This document shows, piece by piece, positions 1 to 11,366 of a stretch of DNA of 64,000 nt (the first letter of the stretch is position 1; the number at the start of each line of letters is the position of its first letter). Below the pieces are notes generated by a model, which saw only the letters and a list, made by a program, of their open reading frames with translations, did not search any database and was not told the origin of the DNA. Source of the stretch: Cyanophora paradoxa (taxonomy: Eukaryota; Glaucocystophyceae; Cyanophorales; Cyanophoraceae); the NCBI GenBank assembly GCA_004431415.1, contig QPMI01000396.1, positions 1-64,000 of the forward strand, given 5' to 3'. Both the position numbers and the translations under genes were made by a program.

Positions 1-1250
1 GCGGGCGTCGAGAGTGGGTCCGACCCGGTGAGTCTGGTGCCCGATGTTGCAGCAGGCGCCGCGCTGTCCTGCGGCGCCTGCCCTTACGCCGATCACGGCG
101 CAGGTTGCCGCGTCGGCGTCTGCGCCTTCTCGTCTGCCTGGCGGTCTTGAGGGCGACGCCCTGGTGCAGGGGGCCGCGGGCGTCGAGACCGGGTCTCTGG
201 GATCGCGCCCTCCGCATGCCGGTTTGCAGACCGATCCATTCGTCCTACAGCTGGTTCCCGATGCGGCAGGCGACCGTGCCGCTGCTGCGGCGAATCTGCC
301 AACACTCGGCAGCGCCACCGACCCGGTGAGTCTGGTGCTCGATGTTGCAGCAGGCGCCGCGCTGTCCCGCGGCGCCTGCCCTTACGCCGATCACGGCGCA
401 GGTTGCCGTGTCGGCGTCTGCGCCTTCTCGGCTGCCTGGCGGTTTTGAGGGCGACGCCTTGGGGCAGGCGGCCGTGGGCGTCGAGAGTGGGTCCGACCCG
501 GTGAGTCTGGTGCTCGATGTTGCAGCAGGCGCCGCGCTGTCCTGCGGCGCCTGCTCTTACGCCGATCACGGCGCAGGTTGCCGCGTCGGCGTCTGCGCCT
601 TCTCGTCTGCCTGGCGGTCTTGAGGGCGACGCCCTGGTGCAGGGGGCCGCGGGCGTCGAGACTGGGTCTCTGGGATCGCGCCCTCCGCATGCCGGTTTGC
701 AGACCGATCCATTCGTCCTACAGCTGGCTCCCGATGCGGCAGACGACCGTGCCGCTGCTGCGGCAAATCTGCCAACACTCGGCAGCGCCACCGACCCGGT
801 GAGTCTGTTGCTCGATGTTGTAGCAGGCGCCGCGCTGTCCCGCGGCGCCTGCCCTTACGCCGATCACGGCGCAGGTTGCCGTGTCGGCGTCTGCGCCTTC
901 TCGGCTGCCTGGCGGTTTTGAGGGCGACGCCGTGGGCAGGCGGCCGTGGGCGTCGAGAGTGGGTCCGACCCGGTGAGTCTGGTGCTCGATGTTGCAGCAG
1001 GCGCCGCGCTGTTCTGCGGCGCCTGCCCTTACGCCGATCACGGCGCAGGTTGCCGCGTCGGCGTCTGCGCCTTCTCGTCTGCCTGGCGGTCTTGAGGGCG
1101 ACGCCCTGGTGCAGGGGGCCGCGGGCGTCGAGACCGGGTCTCTGGGATTGCGCCCTCCGCATGCCGGTTTGCAGACCGATCCATTCGTCCTACAGCTGGC
1201 TCCCGATGCGGCTCCAGCGGGAGAGAGGGACGCTCCCACTACAGGAGGGG
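1..1250. repeat. Higher-order tandem repeat, about 473 bp period
   Basis: The same GC-rich block recurs with its marker word gatgttgcagcagg at 43, 341, 516, 814 and 988, giving alternating spacings of about 298 and 174 bp. The array is therefore a 473-bp higher-order unit made of a long and a short subunit that share one half. The unit runs off the left edge of the window and stops near 1,210, where unique sequence starts. Open reading frames occur on both strands because the array is GC-rich and lacks stops. They are not supported as genes: overlapping frames on both strands stay open equally well and none resembles a known protein. Confidence 0.9.
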
Positions 1251-1347
1251 GTGTGCATGATTCACTTCGCTCAAACTCCTTCTAATTCTCTGGCTTTTTT
1301 CAGCAGGGTCCTTGCCTGCGGGAGATTTTGAGCTGCCGTCACTCGTC

Positions 1348-4300
1348 ATGGAACGCGCGGTGGGTGCTGCGAAAGATCTTAAGAGGGCGTTCGATGCGGT
1401 TGTGAATGCGACGAATCTGTTGCCGTGGGAAGGCGACGATTGGCTACCCCTCAGTATGTTCTTGTATCTTGATTTTTTGTACTCTCATCTATTTTTGAAT
1501 GTGTCTTTCCTTCCAGCCAAACCGGTGTTTCCGCCTGAGATCTTCTGGAACGTCCCTGGGAATATCCGAGGGCATTGTGGTCTTTACTTGTTGCTGAACA
1601 ATATTATGACGGCAGTCTTCAAATTGAAGTACAACTTGCGGGAAGCAGCGGAGGCCTTCAACAAGTTTGTCGTCCTAACCCAACGGCGTTCGTACAGCAT
1701 TCATCTACACAGTACCATGGAGCGTGCCTTCAACTGGCTGCTTAACTCTAAATCAGTCACTTTGGAGGACGCGGCTGAAATATCTGCGTACGGGTCATCT
1801 AATGCCTTCGACACGTCATTCCTGGATGACGAGGCCACGTCGAACATGCGCCAGATGACAGAGACGACCTTCAAGTCGTGGGTTGCACAGGGACTGACGC
1901 CCCGTGAAATTGTGGTGGAACTAGCGAAGATGCGCGATGACGGAGTGAAACACTATCTGCACGTCGAGATGATGGCTGCGTCGTTCATCAATTTCATTGA
2001 ATTATCGCGGATCGAAGAGGTCTCGAAGGCTACTTACGGATCGATGTGGGATGATTACTGTCGTCTACAGCATTTATTGTCGTCGCCGAATCCAGATATC
2101 GGTTCTGGGTTCAAGCATCTGACCCATCTTCTGGACTGCATCAGCGAATTGAAGAATTTGCGTCTTGAATTCGAGCGAAAGTTGTCGTCGTCGCACCCGT
2201 GCGCAGATGAAGCCGAGCTACTTTCTTTGCAATGTCCAGTGATATCCGGAATTCTAACCGAGAGAAACCGAATCGTCTTGTCTTGGAGGGACTCTGTGAT
2301 AACGTATGATTCAAACGGTAGTGATGGCAAAATGTCGCGCGTCGCCAAAGATGCATTCATCCGAATTGTTAAATCTACAATCACGCGATTGGGCACGTCA
2401 GTTGCGGGTGCCTCGAATTTGGTGATGCCACTGTTCTGTATCGCCTGAGTTAATACTGGAATGCGCAGATTGGAACGCGAAGGACGGAGACACAGTACTT
2501 TATAGTTTCGACGATGGGGTTCTTAGTGGATCTCTCAAACGTCGGGACATTGCTACCCTGAGACCGAACGAAGAATTTACTGATGAGGTCGTGAATTTTT
2601 TCCACCAGTGAGTTAACGCAGTTTCTTGCAGCGTCATGCGCTTTTGATTGTTGCCGTGACCACGAACGGTATAGTTGCTTGATGGAAAAGTTGCGTGATC
2701 CGACGTTCAGGGCTTCTGTACCTGCGACGAGTGTCTGTTTTTTCAACACGTATTTTACCGTGCTTCTGAAGGTGTGTATCATGTATCGCCTTATTCCGTC
2801 TTGCCGATATTGACTATGCACAGGCGGGGTACGGGGAATCGGATCGGGCTAGGAAATGGTTCGTTAAGGCTGGCGTGAATATTTTCAAAACCCAGTTTCT
2901 TGGGTTTCCTGTGCACCTGCCCAAGTAAGCGTCTCGCCTTCTTTTAGTGCAGCGGCATGCATACTGATCAATGTGCAGTCATTGGATTCTCGTAATTGTC
3001 TGCAATTTGGGTAGCCTCGGCCAACGAATATCGGACCCTCGACTGCGACCGGCTATTGTGCAAGTGTGTTCAATGGGTACGGACGAGAACGCATTCTTGG
3101 ACCGGAAATGTACACGTCTCCTTAAGGGCTCGCTTATAAGGTCGGCTTTGTGTATATGACTACGGGGGCTCTGTAACGTGAATCCGATTCAGGTTCTTCC
3201 AATCGGCGTACCGGGACAAGGCTCTGTTTCCCGGGTCACCTCGCGATATATTATCCGGTGACCTTGTTTTCAACTATGTTGTAGCCGAAGTACGTACATT
3301 CTGGCTGGATTATAATATTTAAGGCATTCGATTGATGGGGGCTGTTTGCAGGCAACGCGTCAAGGAGGCGTTGATTGCGGTGTTCATGTTTGTGTGAACT
3401 CAGAGCTACTCGTTACAGGTTGCCTAACCGAATTTATGCAAACTGAGGGTGGTAGCGTATCTACTCCACAGGTTACTGTTGTGTGTCGTCTCACTCCATA
3501 TCTCCTGATTTTGCTAATAGTTCATTTGCACCCCTGACGACATCGTGAATATGAGGACGCTCATATATTCCCTGGCTTGTGAGAAGGTGGGTTCTCATGT
3601 TTTTTGACCTGCATCATTTGAAATGTATGATTAATATATTTTGCGCGTTTATGGACTTCTCAGATTTCAGATCTACATCAGATTGCACGCAATGAGGACG
3701 CGATTCAGAGGTACTCGGACATGCTGTTATCGTTGGTGACTGCATGCGTTTTGCTTGGCTTATTGTTATTTATTTTATTTTCTCACCAACTGTTACCTAG
3801 CAATCCTCGGAACCTCCTGCCGACGAGCCTCGTGTTGGCCTACATGATTCATCCGGTCAGCGTGGGCTTCAACAATCCGATGCCATTAAATCGGTATGTC
3901 GTGCGCTCTTTCAACTGGCCCGTCTATTAATTCCAATGACAAGTTCGCAGGTTCTGAGCCGCGTTGCAGCCCGCGACGGGTCACCCAAGCTTGGCAGTAA
4001 ACTTTTGGAGGCCCGTCTCTCTGCGCGGAGTGCTCGCATGTCCCATTGTGCGGACCGTGGAGTTGACCCGCAACCGTCACGTCTACCCAATCGGCGTTCC
4101 AGCCTGCGAGTCGGCGATGATGTAGTCGCCGTTGCGGTTCCCCATGCGTTTGCCTTCACGCTGATCCCTGTGCAGGATTCCGGTTCGGCATTCGCACCTC
4201 CCGAACAGCCGGGTTTCATGGGGGGCGATGCATTGGGGCCGGCGAGTGACATGGAAGCCCGTTCTCTGGCCGTCTTGCCGGTGCCATCACCTGCCTCTCC

Positions 4301-6379
4301 GTCGGTCCCCGACCAAGGTTTGGTAGAAAAACACGCGATAATTATCTGTCGTTGATCGTTGCTGGCCTATTTGCAGCTGCTATTCAACAAGGTGTCGCAG
4401 GAGCGAGTGTACCTGGTTCACGTCGCAGTGGTAAGATACGAGAAGAGCCAGATGGTGAGGTTGATTTTTGGGCCTATCCTGATGGAATCCTTAATTAAAT
4501 CTGTTCGAGTGTCTGCTTATTTAACATGAGCAGGTGACCGCCAACGATCGAATCCTGCAGTTGTCCAGTTTCAAGTCGACGGAAAAAAGTATAAAATCTG
4601 TAGTTCATCTTCTGATGCACCGGTGCGGGTTCAATTAATATTTATCACACCATTTGAACATCCTCAATTATTCACTACGATCCTACCAGGATCAGTCCAA
4701 GGAAGATGCTGCTGACAGACGGCGCACGCGTGTATCGACTGGTGCAAGTAGCAAAAAGTCTCCGGGTTCGACACAAGGAATGGTTGCACACCAAGGCCGT
4801 TCTGCGTCCAAAAAGCGGAAAGCAAGCAAAGTAACTGTTCCCCGACGCGATGCCAGCGGCGTGAGTGATTAATAGTTGTACTCAATCGCACTATTTATGA
4901 TTCCCCTTTGAATATGCGGTGTTTTGTATATTAGGCTGGGAAAAGGGCGAGAACGGGTGATTCCGATGATGACGACAACGGTGCTGATCGTGTGAGTAGT
5001 TTACTCTATATATATGTGTCGATGATTCCCGTTTGATTCTTTGTGTTGTATCGAAGGATGCTGATGCTAGCGACATTGACAGTGTTTCTTTGTCGGTGAA
5101 TGCATATCTGTGCGATTCTCTTACTTGGTTTTTTTTGATGACCTTCGTTGGATCCCAGTCGGATACACCTCCTGGCCATTCCGGTGGCAGAAGCGGAAAC
5201 GTGGGTGAGGCACTATCGGTGAGTGGTCTCCCGATATCCAGCTCGACATTTGTATTTTCTGATCCCTGTTCAGCTTATACCAGCGACGTCGACCATAGTG
5301 GAAAATGAGCGGAAGTCCTTGAAATTTCTGTCGCGTAAGGCTCGGGTGGCGTGGATGGTCAAATCTTTATCTGCATCTGCGGATACCCTACAGAGTTCAG
5401 TTGGGCCGATGATTACATCAACGGGCAGTTCATCTGGACCAGTTGTGCCTTGTGCTAGTGGCTCCAATTTCAGCACTCCGCAGCTTCCGCTATCAATCGA
5501 TGACATTTTCACGTGTTTGGTCTCCGATGACTGCTCAGCAGTTCCGCAATTTGTTGCAGCATCCACTCCCGGAATCGGACCTGTCGCCTCCCGAAACTCG
5601 AAGATGTTCGACTTCGGCGAGAGACTGTATACGGCCATCGCATGCAATGGCTTGTCGCTTTCGGAATCTATAGCCAGAATTGAGCAGGGAAGATTGTGTC
5701 TGCTCTTTTGCTCGAGTAGTGCACTCTATTTCAAGCGAGTCCAATTCCTTTTGTGGATTATCCAGAAGGAAGGTACACCTGACGCTGTGTAATCCCTAGT
5801 ACTGCTCATGCTCATACGGTCTATGTCGATCGCAGGCGCACGTCAGATGATGCAGATGACTGATTCTCAGATCGACAGTCTTTGGGGGACGTTTCGCAAG
5901 AAGCAGATCAGCATTCGCTTCTGGCCGGAAGTGAAGGCCGCCTTGGCGTGCCTGTACCCGTCTTGTGAAGAAGAATCTGCCCCTCCGGATCAGAAACTTC
6001 CATTCGACCTCACGAAGAGTGATTGTGTTTTGGTGTTGTACCGGGTACGTTTCGGGCGATTTAATTTTTTGTTCCACGTGTTCTTCTTAACGCTGTTTGA
6101 CTCCAGATTGGGTGTCTCCTTGCACTACACCCCAATTTATTGAAGTACTTGCTGGCTGCTCCCCGGGTTGCGGGAGTTAATGCCTACGAGGTGTACTCGT
6201 ATCTCAGGCATGTAGTCCAGCATAAAAACGGCGGCCTCCTCGATCATGTTCGGGACACGATTGTTGCGGCGGCATCTCCAACTTGTGCTCCTGCCGTCAG
6301 CGCAGCATTTGCGTTTCGCCCTCCCGAAGAACTGAAAGGCTTGTTATCAGACGGGGCCAGATGGCCTGCATGGTTTTAG
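1348..6379 (+). CDS. ULP1/SENP-family SUMO (or Ubl) cysteine protease, long multi-exon protein
   Basis: Likely removes or matures SUMO-type modifiers. A helical N-terminal region (about 1,348-2,420) precedes a C48 peptidase domain. The domain start is RRDIATLRPNEEFTDEVVNF near 2,540-2,605, matching the classic substrate-binding segment of Ulp1. The catalytic His lies in HWILVIV (about 2,981) and the catalytic Cys in GGVDCGVHVC (about 3,366), with a Gln five residues upstream. A long C-terminal part (3,550-6,379) is basic, then Ser-rich, then helical, and is unlike any family I know. Introns are about 45-105 nt; exons can be joined in phase to the TAG at 6,377. The exception is near 2,609: the frame shifts by one base after VVNFFHQ and no credible intron fixes it. 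The start is the first in-frame ATG after a possible acceptor, so an upstream exon may be missing. Family call is firm; full gene structure is not. Confidence 0.82.
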
Positions 6380-6459
6380 TCGCGACAGTGTGTATATGTT
6401 TCTGGGTCTTTGTACAATGCACTCTTTCCTTCCGTCTTCTTTGATGCCCTGCCGACATG

Positions 6460-6900
6460 TTAGGGTGCCGTGATGGGAGCTGGAGGGCGACGGGTGCTCC
6501 TGAACGGGAGGGTAGACGTGGCGGGGCCGGCTCTGTATGCCGGTGGTGGTGGGTCGCTGACTGGCTGATGGGGCAGGATCCCCGGACGATGGCCGGGCCA
6601 GTGCCGCGTTGCTTGCGGGGGGGGCTTGACCGGGAGCGACGGCGGGTGGGGCTCTATGGGGCGGCAAGGACGATGCACTGCGGCGGGCTGGTGCATGGGG
6701 GCGGAGCGTGCGGTGCGGAGGGCGATGGGCTGTTGCGGTCAGGTCTGTAACTGGGGATATCGGCGGGGGCGGTGCGCTGTCGTGTCGCCGGGGGCGGGCC
6801 GCTGGCGTGCCCCTTTTTGTCCCTATCGCACCCTCCGGCCCCCTCTCCAGTGGGAGAGAGGGGCGCCTCCTCCGGCCCCTATTGCCTCGCCACTGTCACT
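6460..6900. repeat. GC-rich dispersed repeat, copy 1
   Basis: A G-rich stretch with the landmarks ccgggagcgacgg, ggcggcaaggacgatg and ggcggagggcgatgggctg. The same landmarks recur in the same order and orientation at about 48,420-48,540. Short open frames on both strands here have no coding character. Confidence 0.75.
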
Positions 6901-6964
6901 AATCTGAGCAACCTGCAGCCCTTGTTCATTTATGTTCTCTCCTAACCTCTCCTCGTCGCCCCCG

Positions 6965-6986
6965 CCCCCCCCCCCCCCCCCCCCCC
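6965..6986. repeat. Poly-C tract (22 C)
   Basis: Uninterrupted run of 22 cytosines inside a longer C-rich stretch, between the GC-rich repeat and the histone fragment. Shorter C runs lie near 10,686 and 38,481. Confidence 0.95.
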
Positions 6987-7030
6987 TTCCCCTCCCATAC
7001 CCCCGCCGTCCCCTAACATCCCGCTCGTGT

Positions 7031-7110
7031 CAACTATGCGCCCCGCCGCACAGGGTGATGGTCATGCCGAAAGACATGCAACTCGCTCGGTGTATATTGT
7101 CGGGTATACT
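7031..7110 (+). pseudogene. Truncated histone H3 C-terminal fragment
   Basis: The sequence after gccgcacag encodes [12 protein letters not shown] and then diverges. This matches the last exon of the histone H3-type gene at 48,040-48,100 ([16 protein letters not shown]). The preceding acceptor-like gccgcacag corresponds to gacgcgcag of the intact gene, so the copy carries intron sequence and arose by DNA duplication, not reverse transcription. The core histone fold upstream is absent. Like the intact gene, it sits within a few hundred bases of the GC-rich dispersed repeat. Confidence 0.75.
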
Positions 7111-7275
7111 GTAAAAGTCAGATTCGCAGCAGTGATTTCACTTATGCTTAGCTGCATATCAAGCGCTAGCGCTCTACCGACTTTGAGGTCGACGTCCCTG
7201 CTATTGAACCGACTTCCGAGTGCACGTCCTCTCCAGCTGCAGCTCCATGGATTTGCAATTGCTCTGTAGCTAGGC

Positions 7276-7998
7276 CTAACGCCGAGCTCGTGGCTTGCTT
7301 ATGGCGAGTACATCTGGCCGATCCTTGAATTTCATATGCCTCTTCAACCGGGCTTCCACACAATCTGAGCTGCGCCCACAACGGTTAATAAAATATATAA
7401 TTCCCTGCGGCATTCGGGGATTTCTATATACAGAACTTTTGGATAATCCTGCGTATGCTTACCATCCAAACCTGGATAGCATGGTTTTGGCAGTTCTCCT
7501 GCCTCCGAATTCCATCCTCGCGATTTGTTCATCAGCCGCTGCGATCGCATCCGCCTCGTTGGCAAATGTTTCAAGCTCTTCGCGACCGCCGTCCAGCGAG
7601 TCATTCGCTCTCCACGTCCACTGCCGGCGCAGGGACAGTACGCGCCACTCAATGCCGGTCACGCTCGTAGCGTGGACTACGCCGCAGAACAGCGGGCGGT
7701 CACTGTTTGAGCTGAGGTTGACAGCTTCGGCTACCAGAAACCGGTCATCCGGGCCCATGTACATCGCTGCTGTCCATACTAGGCGGTTGAATTGCCTATC
7801 TGTTATCAATCTCAGGCCTGTTCGCTGTATGGTTGCATATTCGAGCTCTACCAGCTCCAAGCGCGTGCTTGCCTCGAACGCCCGGTGAACTTCGCTTGCG
7901 CAGCATGTTACTTCCGAATTCCCTCTGGCGAATTGCACGACCTTCAAGTACACCGGCATTGCGTACCGCATTGCGCTAAACTCGGCAGAGTTGCTCAT
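7276..7998 (-). CDS. Unknown protein, about 224 aa, two exons
   Basis: I do not recognise a family. The first exon (7,998-7,472) starts MSNSAEFSAMRYAMPVYLKV and encodes a mixed alpha/beta protein ending in an acidic helical stretch. A 48-nt intron (7,471-7,424, gtttgg..atatag) joins in phase to a second exon whose product is basic (LKRHMKFKDRP..PRARR) and stops at 7,276. Codon composition and an in-phase intron support a real gene. Overlapping plus-strand frames look like shadows. It is transcribed away from the SUMO-like gene at 8.5 kb. Confidence 0.6.
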
Positions 7999-8210
7999 AT
8001 CTACCGTCTTGATTATGCCACGACTTTTACTGTTCTCGTTGCGCTCGTCTCACGCTGCAATTGCAGTCGACGCGTCGCTCGGAATAGAGGTCTGATGAGC
8101 GACGTAGGGGTACACAATACATCGAGTTTCATATCATCGTTACCGACGGCTTAAATGACATCGACTATGCTGCCGCTTGCCGACCGAGAATATATATCCA
8201 TGGGTGATGC

Positions 8211-8525
8211 TGCAGCAGATACATTGCCGCCTTCGAAACGTAGGCTTGTCGCGCACCGCACTCGAGACGCAAGCTGATTGAACTTGCAGGCCAGCGTTCG
8301 ATCACTAAGGTGAGACAACCGCAACTGTGTTTCTACGGATCATGCGCGGACGACGGCAGACAAGTCGACATCTGATATGCCGCAGATTGCCGCTCGTCAA
8401 GAAGCATCAACGATGAACGCAGCAGCAGAGAGAGCGATGCCTTCGCAACGTAGGCTGCTTGCGCACCTCATTCGAAACGTAGGCTGATTGAATTCGCAGG
8501 CCAGCGTTTGATCAGCAAGGTGCGA
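8211..8525 (+). repeat. Direct duplication of about 105 bp upstream of the SUMO-like gene
   Basis: The block around 8,215-8,310 is repeated with about 10-15% divergence around 8,425-8,520. The shared core gcaggccagcgtt lies at 8,286 and 8,496, an offset of 210 bp. The second copy runs into the 8,508 reading frame. Apart from this repeat I see nothing between 7,998 and 8,508. Confidence 0.75.
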
Positions 8526-9235
8526 CGCCACCGAAAGTGGTGCTGCTCGATTGCGATGTTCGAGGCGCAGGGCGACCAGATCCTGGAAGTCCTGGCCATG
8601 GTCACAATCGGCGACGAGTGTGCGGGGCGTAGGGACGTAGGCACATTGACGGAGCTGCCGATTCCTGCCGGGTATGACCTATTGTATCCGGAAAACGAGT
8701 TCGTTCAATTCTCGATCCCATCAATTGTGACTTTCCCAGTAACTGATCGAAAGAAGGCCTGCTGAGTGCAATATTGAAGTGAAATTCTTTGTGCCCCACG
8801 CAGAAAAGAAGGTAACATTAAGTTTCTCTGTCGAATATGTGAACCGAAACTAATTACATTTCGTCCCCATCGCAGACATCGTTACACACATGGCCGCGTG
8901 GATCCTTCAACGACGCGTTTAATTACTGGTGTATGAAGTACAACTTGCGCAAAGGGGCGTTCGTATTTGGAGGGAAACAAATACGGCCTGTGGACAGTCC
9001 GGGATGCGTTGGGGTATGCAATGGCGACACCGTTATATACGTAGAGGAGAGCAAGCTGACAGCTGAAAGTCTGAAACGGTGCGCGCTGAACGTGTACATA
9101 CCGGATGGTGATCTAACGTGGGTGCCGGTCCTCGAGCACGGCCGCAGGGAGGAAGAGTTTGATTCGTACGTCGAGTGTCACGATATAATGAACTCGCAAT
9201 TCCGATTATTTACGCTTGTTCAGAGTCGACGTTGA
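8508..9235 (+). CDS. SUMO-like (Rad60-SLD type) beta-grasp protein
   Basis: The core exon encodes the hallmarks of a SUMO fold. After the first strand (IEVKFFVPHA, about 8,770-8,800) an intron (8,812-8,875, gtaaca..cgcag) leads to the helix FNDAFNYWCMKYNLR. Then come the third strand with GGKQIRP, the turn VDSPG and the final strand NGDTVIYVEE (about 8,915-9,050), matching the SUMO order F/L-F-x-G..I..D-T-P..M..G-D-x-I. A second strand-like segment follows (LNVYIPDGDLTWVPV) to a stop at 9,235. No C-terminal diglycine is visible, so it may be a non-conjugated SUMO-like domain. The N-terminal exon boundary (8,508-8,765) is uncertain because the frame must change before the core. Context with a ULP1-type protease 2 kb upstream is suggestive. 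Confidence 0.6.
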
Positions 9236-9643
9236 GAGTGCGATGGAGGTGGTGATCGTGGGCGACAGCGGGCACCAAGACATGAGGATGGTGGAAATTC
9301 TCTGATCTATATACTCGTTATTCGAGTGGATCTGTATCTTGTTATTCAAACGTTAGCGTGTGCATCGCAGGGGCTGAAAGTGAGTCGGGCGACCGGAATG
9401 TACTGGATGCCAGCGAGGCAAAGGTTCGTGTATGTACTTGATCGGGCCGCCGAGCACGAATAACGGACGCACCTGCTTCGCAGCGTGAACCTGCGGATGA
9501 CCGTGATGGGAACGCACGATTCTACACTACCTGCAGCATTTGCGTTGCACATGGTGCCAGGCCAATCGCGGGCCACGATACGTGACGTATATCTACGACG
9601 AACTGATTATACGCCGGTTCACAGAGTGACATAGCCGTGCTGA

Positions 9644-9916
9644 TTGATCGACCTCTATCCGAGTCCATGCGGGTGTACGTTGATAAAATTATCGTGCCCC
9701 ATAGGCACGTTTTCTCCTGCCATATGGACGTCGCATGGATATACCACGTTACATGTCCCAATCATGCCCCTCAGGCACGTGTTTACAGGATATGACGCGG
9801 TTGAATTCGTGTACAAAGGGTGCTTGCTAAAGATAGGACCGACTCCGGCTGAAATGGATATGAAGCACGGTGATGAAATTAAGTACGTGCTTCTTGTATT
9901 TATTGCGTGCGAATGA
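9644..9916 (+). CDS. Second SUMO-like domain (C-terminal half clear)
   Basis: The 3' part encodes VEFVYKGCLLKIGPTPAEMDM followed by KHGDEIKYVLL, stopping at 9,916. This fits the SUMO/Rad60-SLD signature (F-x-y-x-G-x-x-L/I..T-P..L-x-M-x-x-G-D-x-I). The first half is probably in an upstream exon: a different frame from about 9,650 to 9,790 encodes MRVYVDKIIVPHRHVF. An internal near-repeat of about 35 bp (9,690 and 9,760) complicates the frame choice. It may be an additional domain of the same gene as 8,508-9,235 or a tandem duplicate. No diglycine tail is seen. Between 9,240 and 9,640 there are short exon-like stretches that I cannot join with confidence. Confidence 0.5.
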   Translation: MIDLYPSPCGCTLIKLSCPIGTFSPAIWTSHGYTTLHVPIMPLRHVFTGYDAVEFVYKGCLLKIGPTPAEMDMKHGDEIKYVLLVFIACE

Positions 9917-11060
9917 CGATGACACCTTTCCAGGGTAATACCATACAATAGAGTTGTCGGCTCGACGCTCGGCTGTGGTCTTCACGATTTTTGCTATTGC
10001 CTTCGACTACAACTGATGCAAGATGACGCCCTCCAGTACCCTGCCTCTGCTATCACCGACCTTGGTTCCCGCTAGGGCCTTGATCGTGAACTTGACCCCG
10101 TCGTACTGAGCGCCTCTATCTCAATACATTGAGTGCACCGCTCTCACTGTTTTCAATTGCCCCGCTTCTACTACCCTCCAGCGCTCTGTGAACATACACT
10201 CCGTCCATCCCGCCTTAGCTCCCAGCGCTCGTGCCTGTACTATCCTCCAGTGCCCGCGCCCTCCTGTACCCCGCCACGGGCGCCCCACCTTAGCTGTGCC
10301 CCGCCCGCACCCTCCGGCAACGCGCCCTGGGCATTCTGCATCAGCCGCGCTCCGCCCGCACCCTCCATCACCCCGCGCCGGGCACATCCCACTGGCTATA
10401 ATGCGTAGTTTACATGAGTATATTTGGTTGGAAAGGGTATTCAGATTCAAGGCACGAAAAGCCAAGCGGACTTTCCGTCGAGCGTCACGACCCTAGGCCT
10501 CCAGCCGGCGATCTGGTGACAGTAGTACTTCAGGCACAAAAATCACAGTGGACTTCAACCTCTGCAACATCCCTTTTGCATCTGTGCGCCAGACGCTAGC
10601 TCACATGGACCGGTGCGTTTCACGTCACCAATCGTGTGATTGGTATGGTCGCAATGTAACTTTTTTGTCGCTTGCGTTTCACGGACCCCCCCCCCCCCCC
10701 CGCCCGCCCCCCCCCCACCCCCCCGGGTACCGATCACCCTCTCTATACCTAAACTGCCTGTTCGCACGTTCATGGGCAAGCGGGGGTGCGCATTATCTCG
10801 TGCTGTAACTTCTTCTGCGTTTACATAGTCACAACGATCTATACTTGGTCTACGTTCTGACGATTTCGCGTGCAGACCTTGCAAGTCATCTAGTGTCACA
10901 AAGACAGGTGTAGCACAAGATACGTCTTCTGACTCCGAAGATTGCACGCCTGCTAGGTGCGCATCTCGGTTGCCATGCGAAGCTGAGTTCCCATATGCAC
11001 GTCTCAATTGCTGATCGTAGTCTACTAGTGCGTCCGTGCGCGCACGCTTGTCTGCAGAAG
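9917..11060. other. No convincing gene; C-rich low-complexity DNA
   Basis: C-rich stretches at 10,190-10,410 and a poly-C/CCCG tract at 10,686-10,724 dominate. A minus-strand frame (11,007-10,555) contains an acidic SSESEDVS segment that could be an exon, but its lower half is a translation of the poly-G tract, so I do not call it. Confidence 0.6.
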
Positions 11061-11063
11061 CTG

Positions 11064-11366
11064 TGCATACGTCGTCACCTCAGTCCCCTGGCTTTGCGCC
11101 CGTGCTGGCCGGGTGCGCATGCACGCGCCCTTCGCGTACGCCACTCCAGACCGCATTGCAACCTGACGCCGAACGAACAGAGCCGCCCATATATCCATGG
11201 ATTCCCTGCTTGAATCTGAGCATATGTCGACACCTCAGAACCCCGGCTCCACGCCCGGGCAGGCTGGGTGCGTATGCGCCCCACGCGTGTGCCCTCCATG
11301 ACGGCATTGCAACCTGACGCCGAACGAACAGAGCCGCACATATATCCATGGATTCCCTGCCTGACT
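11064..11366 (+). repeat. Tandem duplication (151 bp) of the F-box gene promoter and start
   Basis: The segment ending in acatatatccATGGATTCCCTGC is present twice, with ATGs at 11,197 and 11,348. The last 60 bases of each copy are almost identical (attgcaacctgacgcc at 11,155 and 11,306); the first 90 bases are more diverged. Each copy carries a TATATA just before the ATG. The upstream copy is a short decoy start that runs into the second copy, while the downstream one leads into the long reading frame. Confidence 0.85.

Noticed and set aside
44-1285. Several 100-230-codon open frames on both strands
   Set aside because: They follow the period of the 473-bp satellite and are open on both strands because of GC content; no protein character.
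1348-9916. KDZ-type DNA transposon carrying a ULP1 domain
   Set aside because: No KDZ transposase catalytic core is visible near the protease, so the ULP1 gene is treated as a stand-alone gene.
10555-11007. 150-codon minus-strand gene with Gly-rich tail
   Set aside because: The Gly tract is the poly-C/G run; no start, intron or family support.
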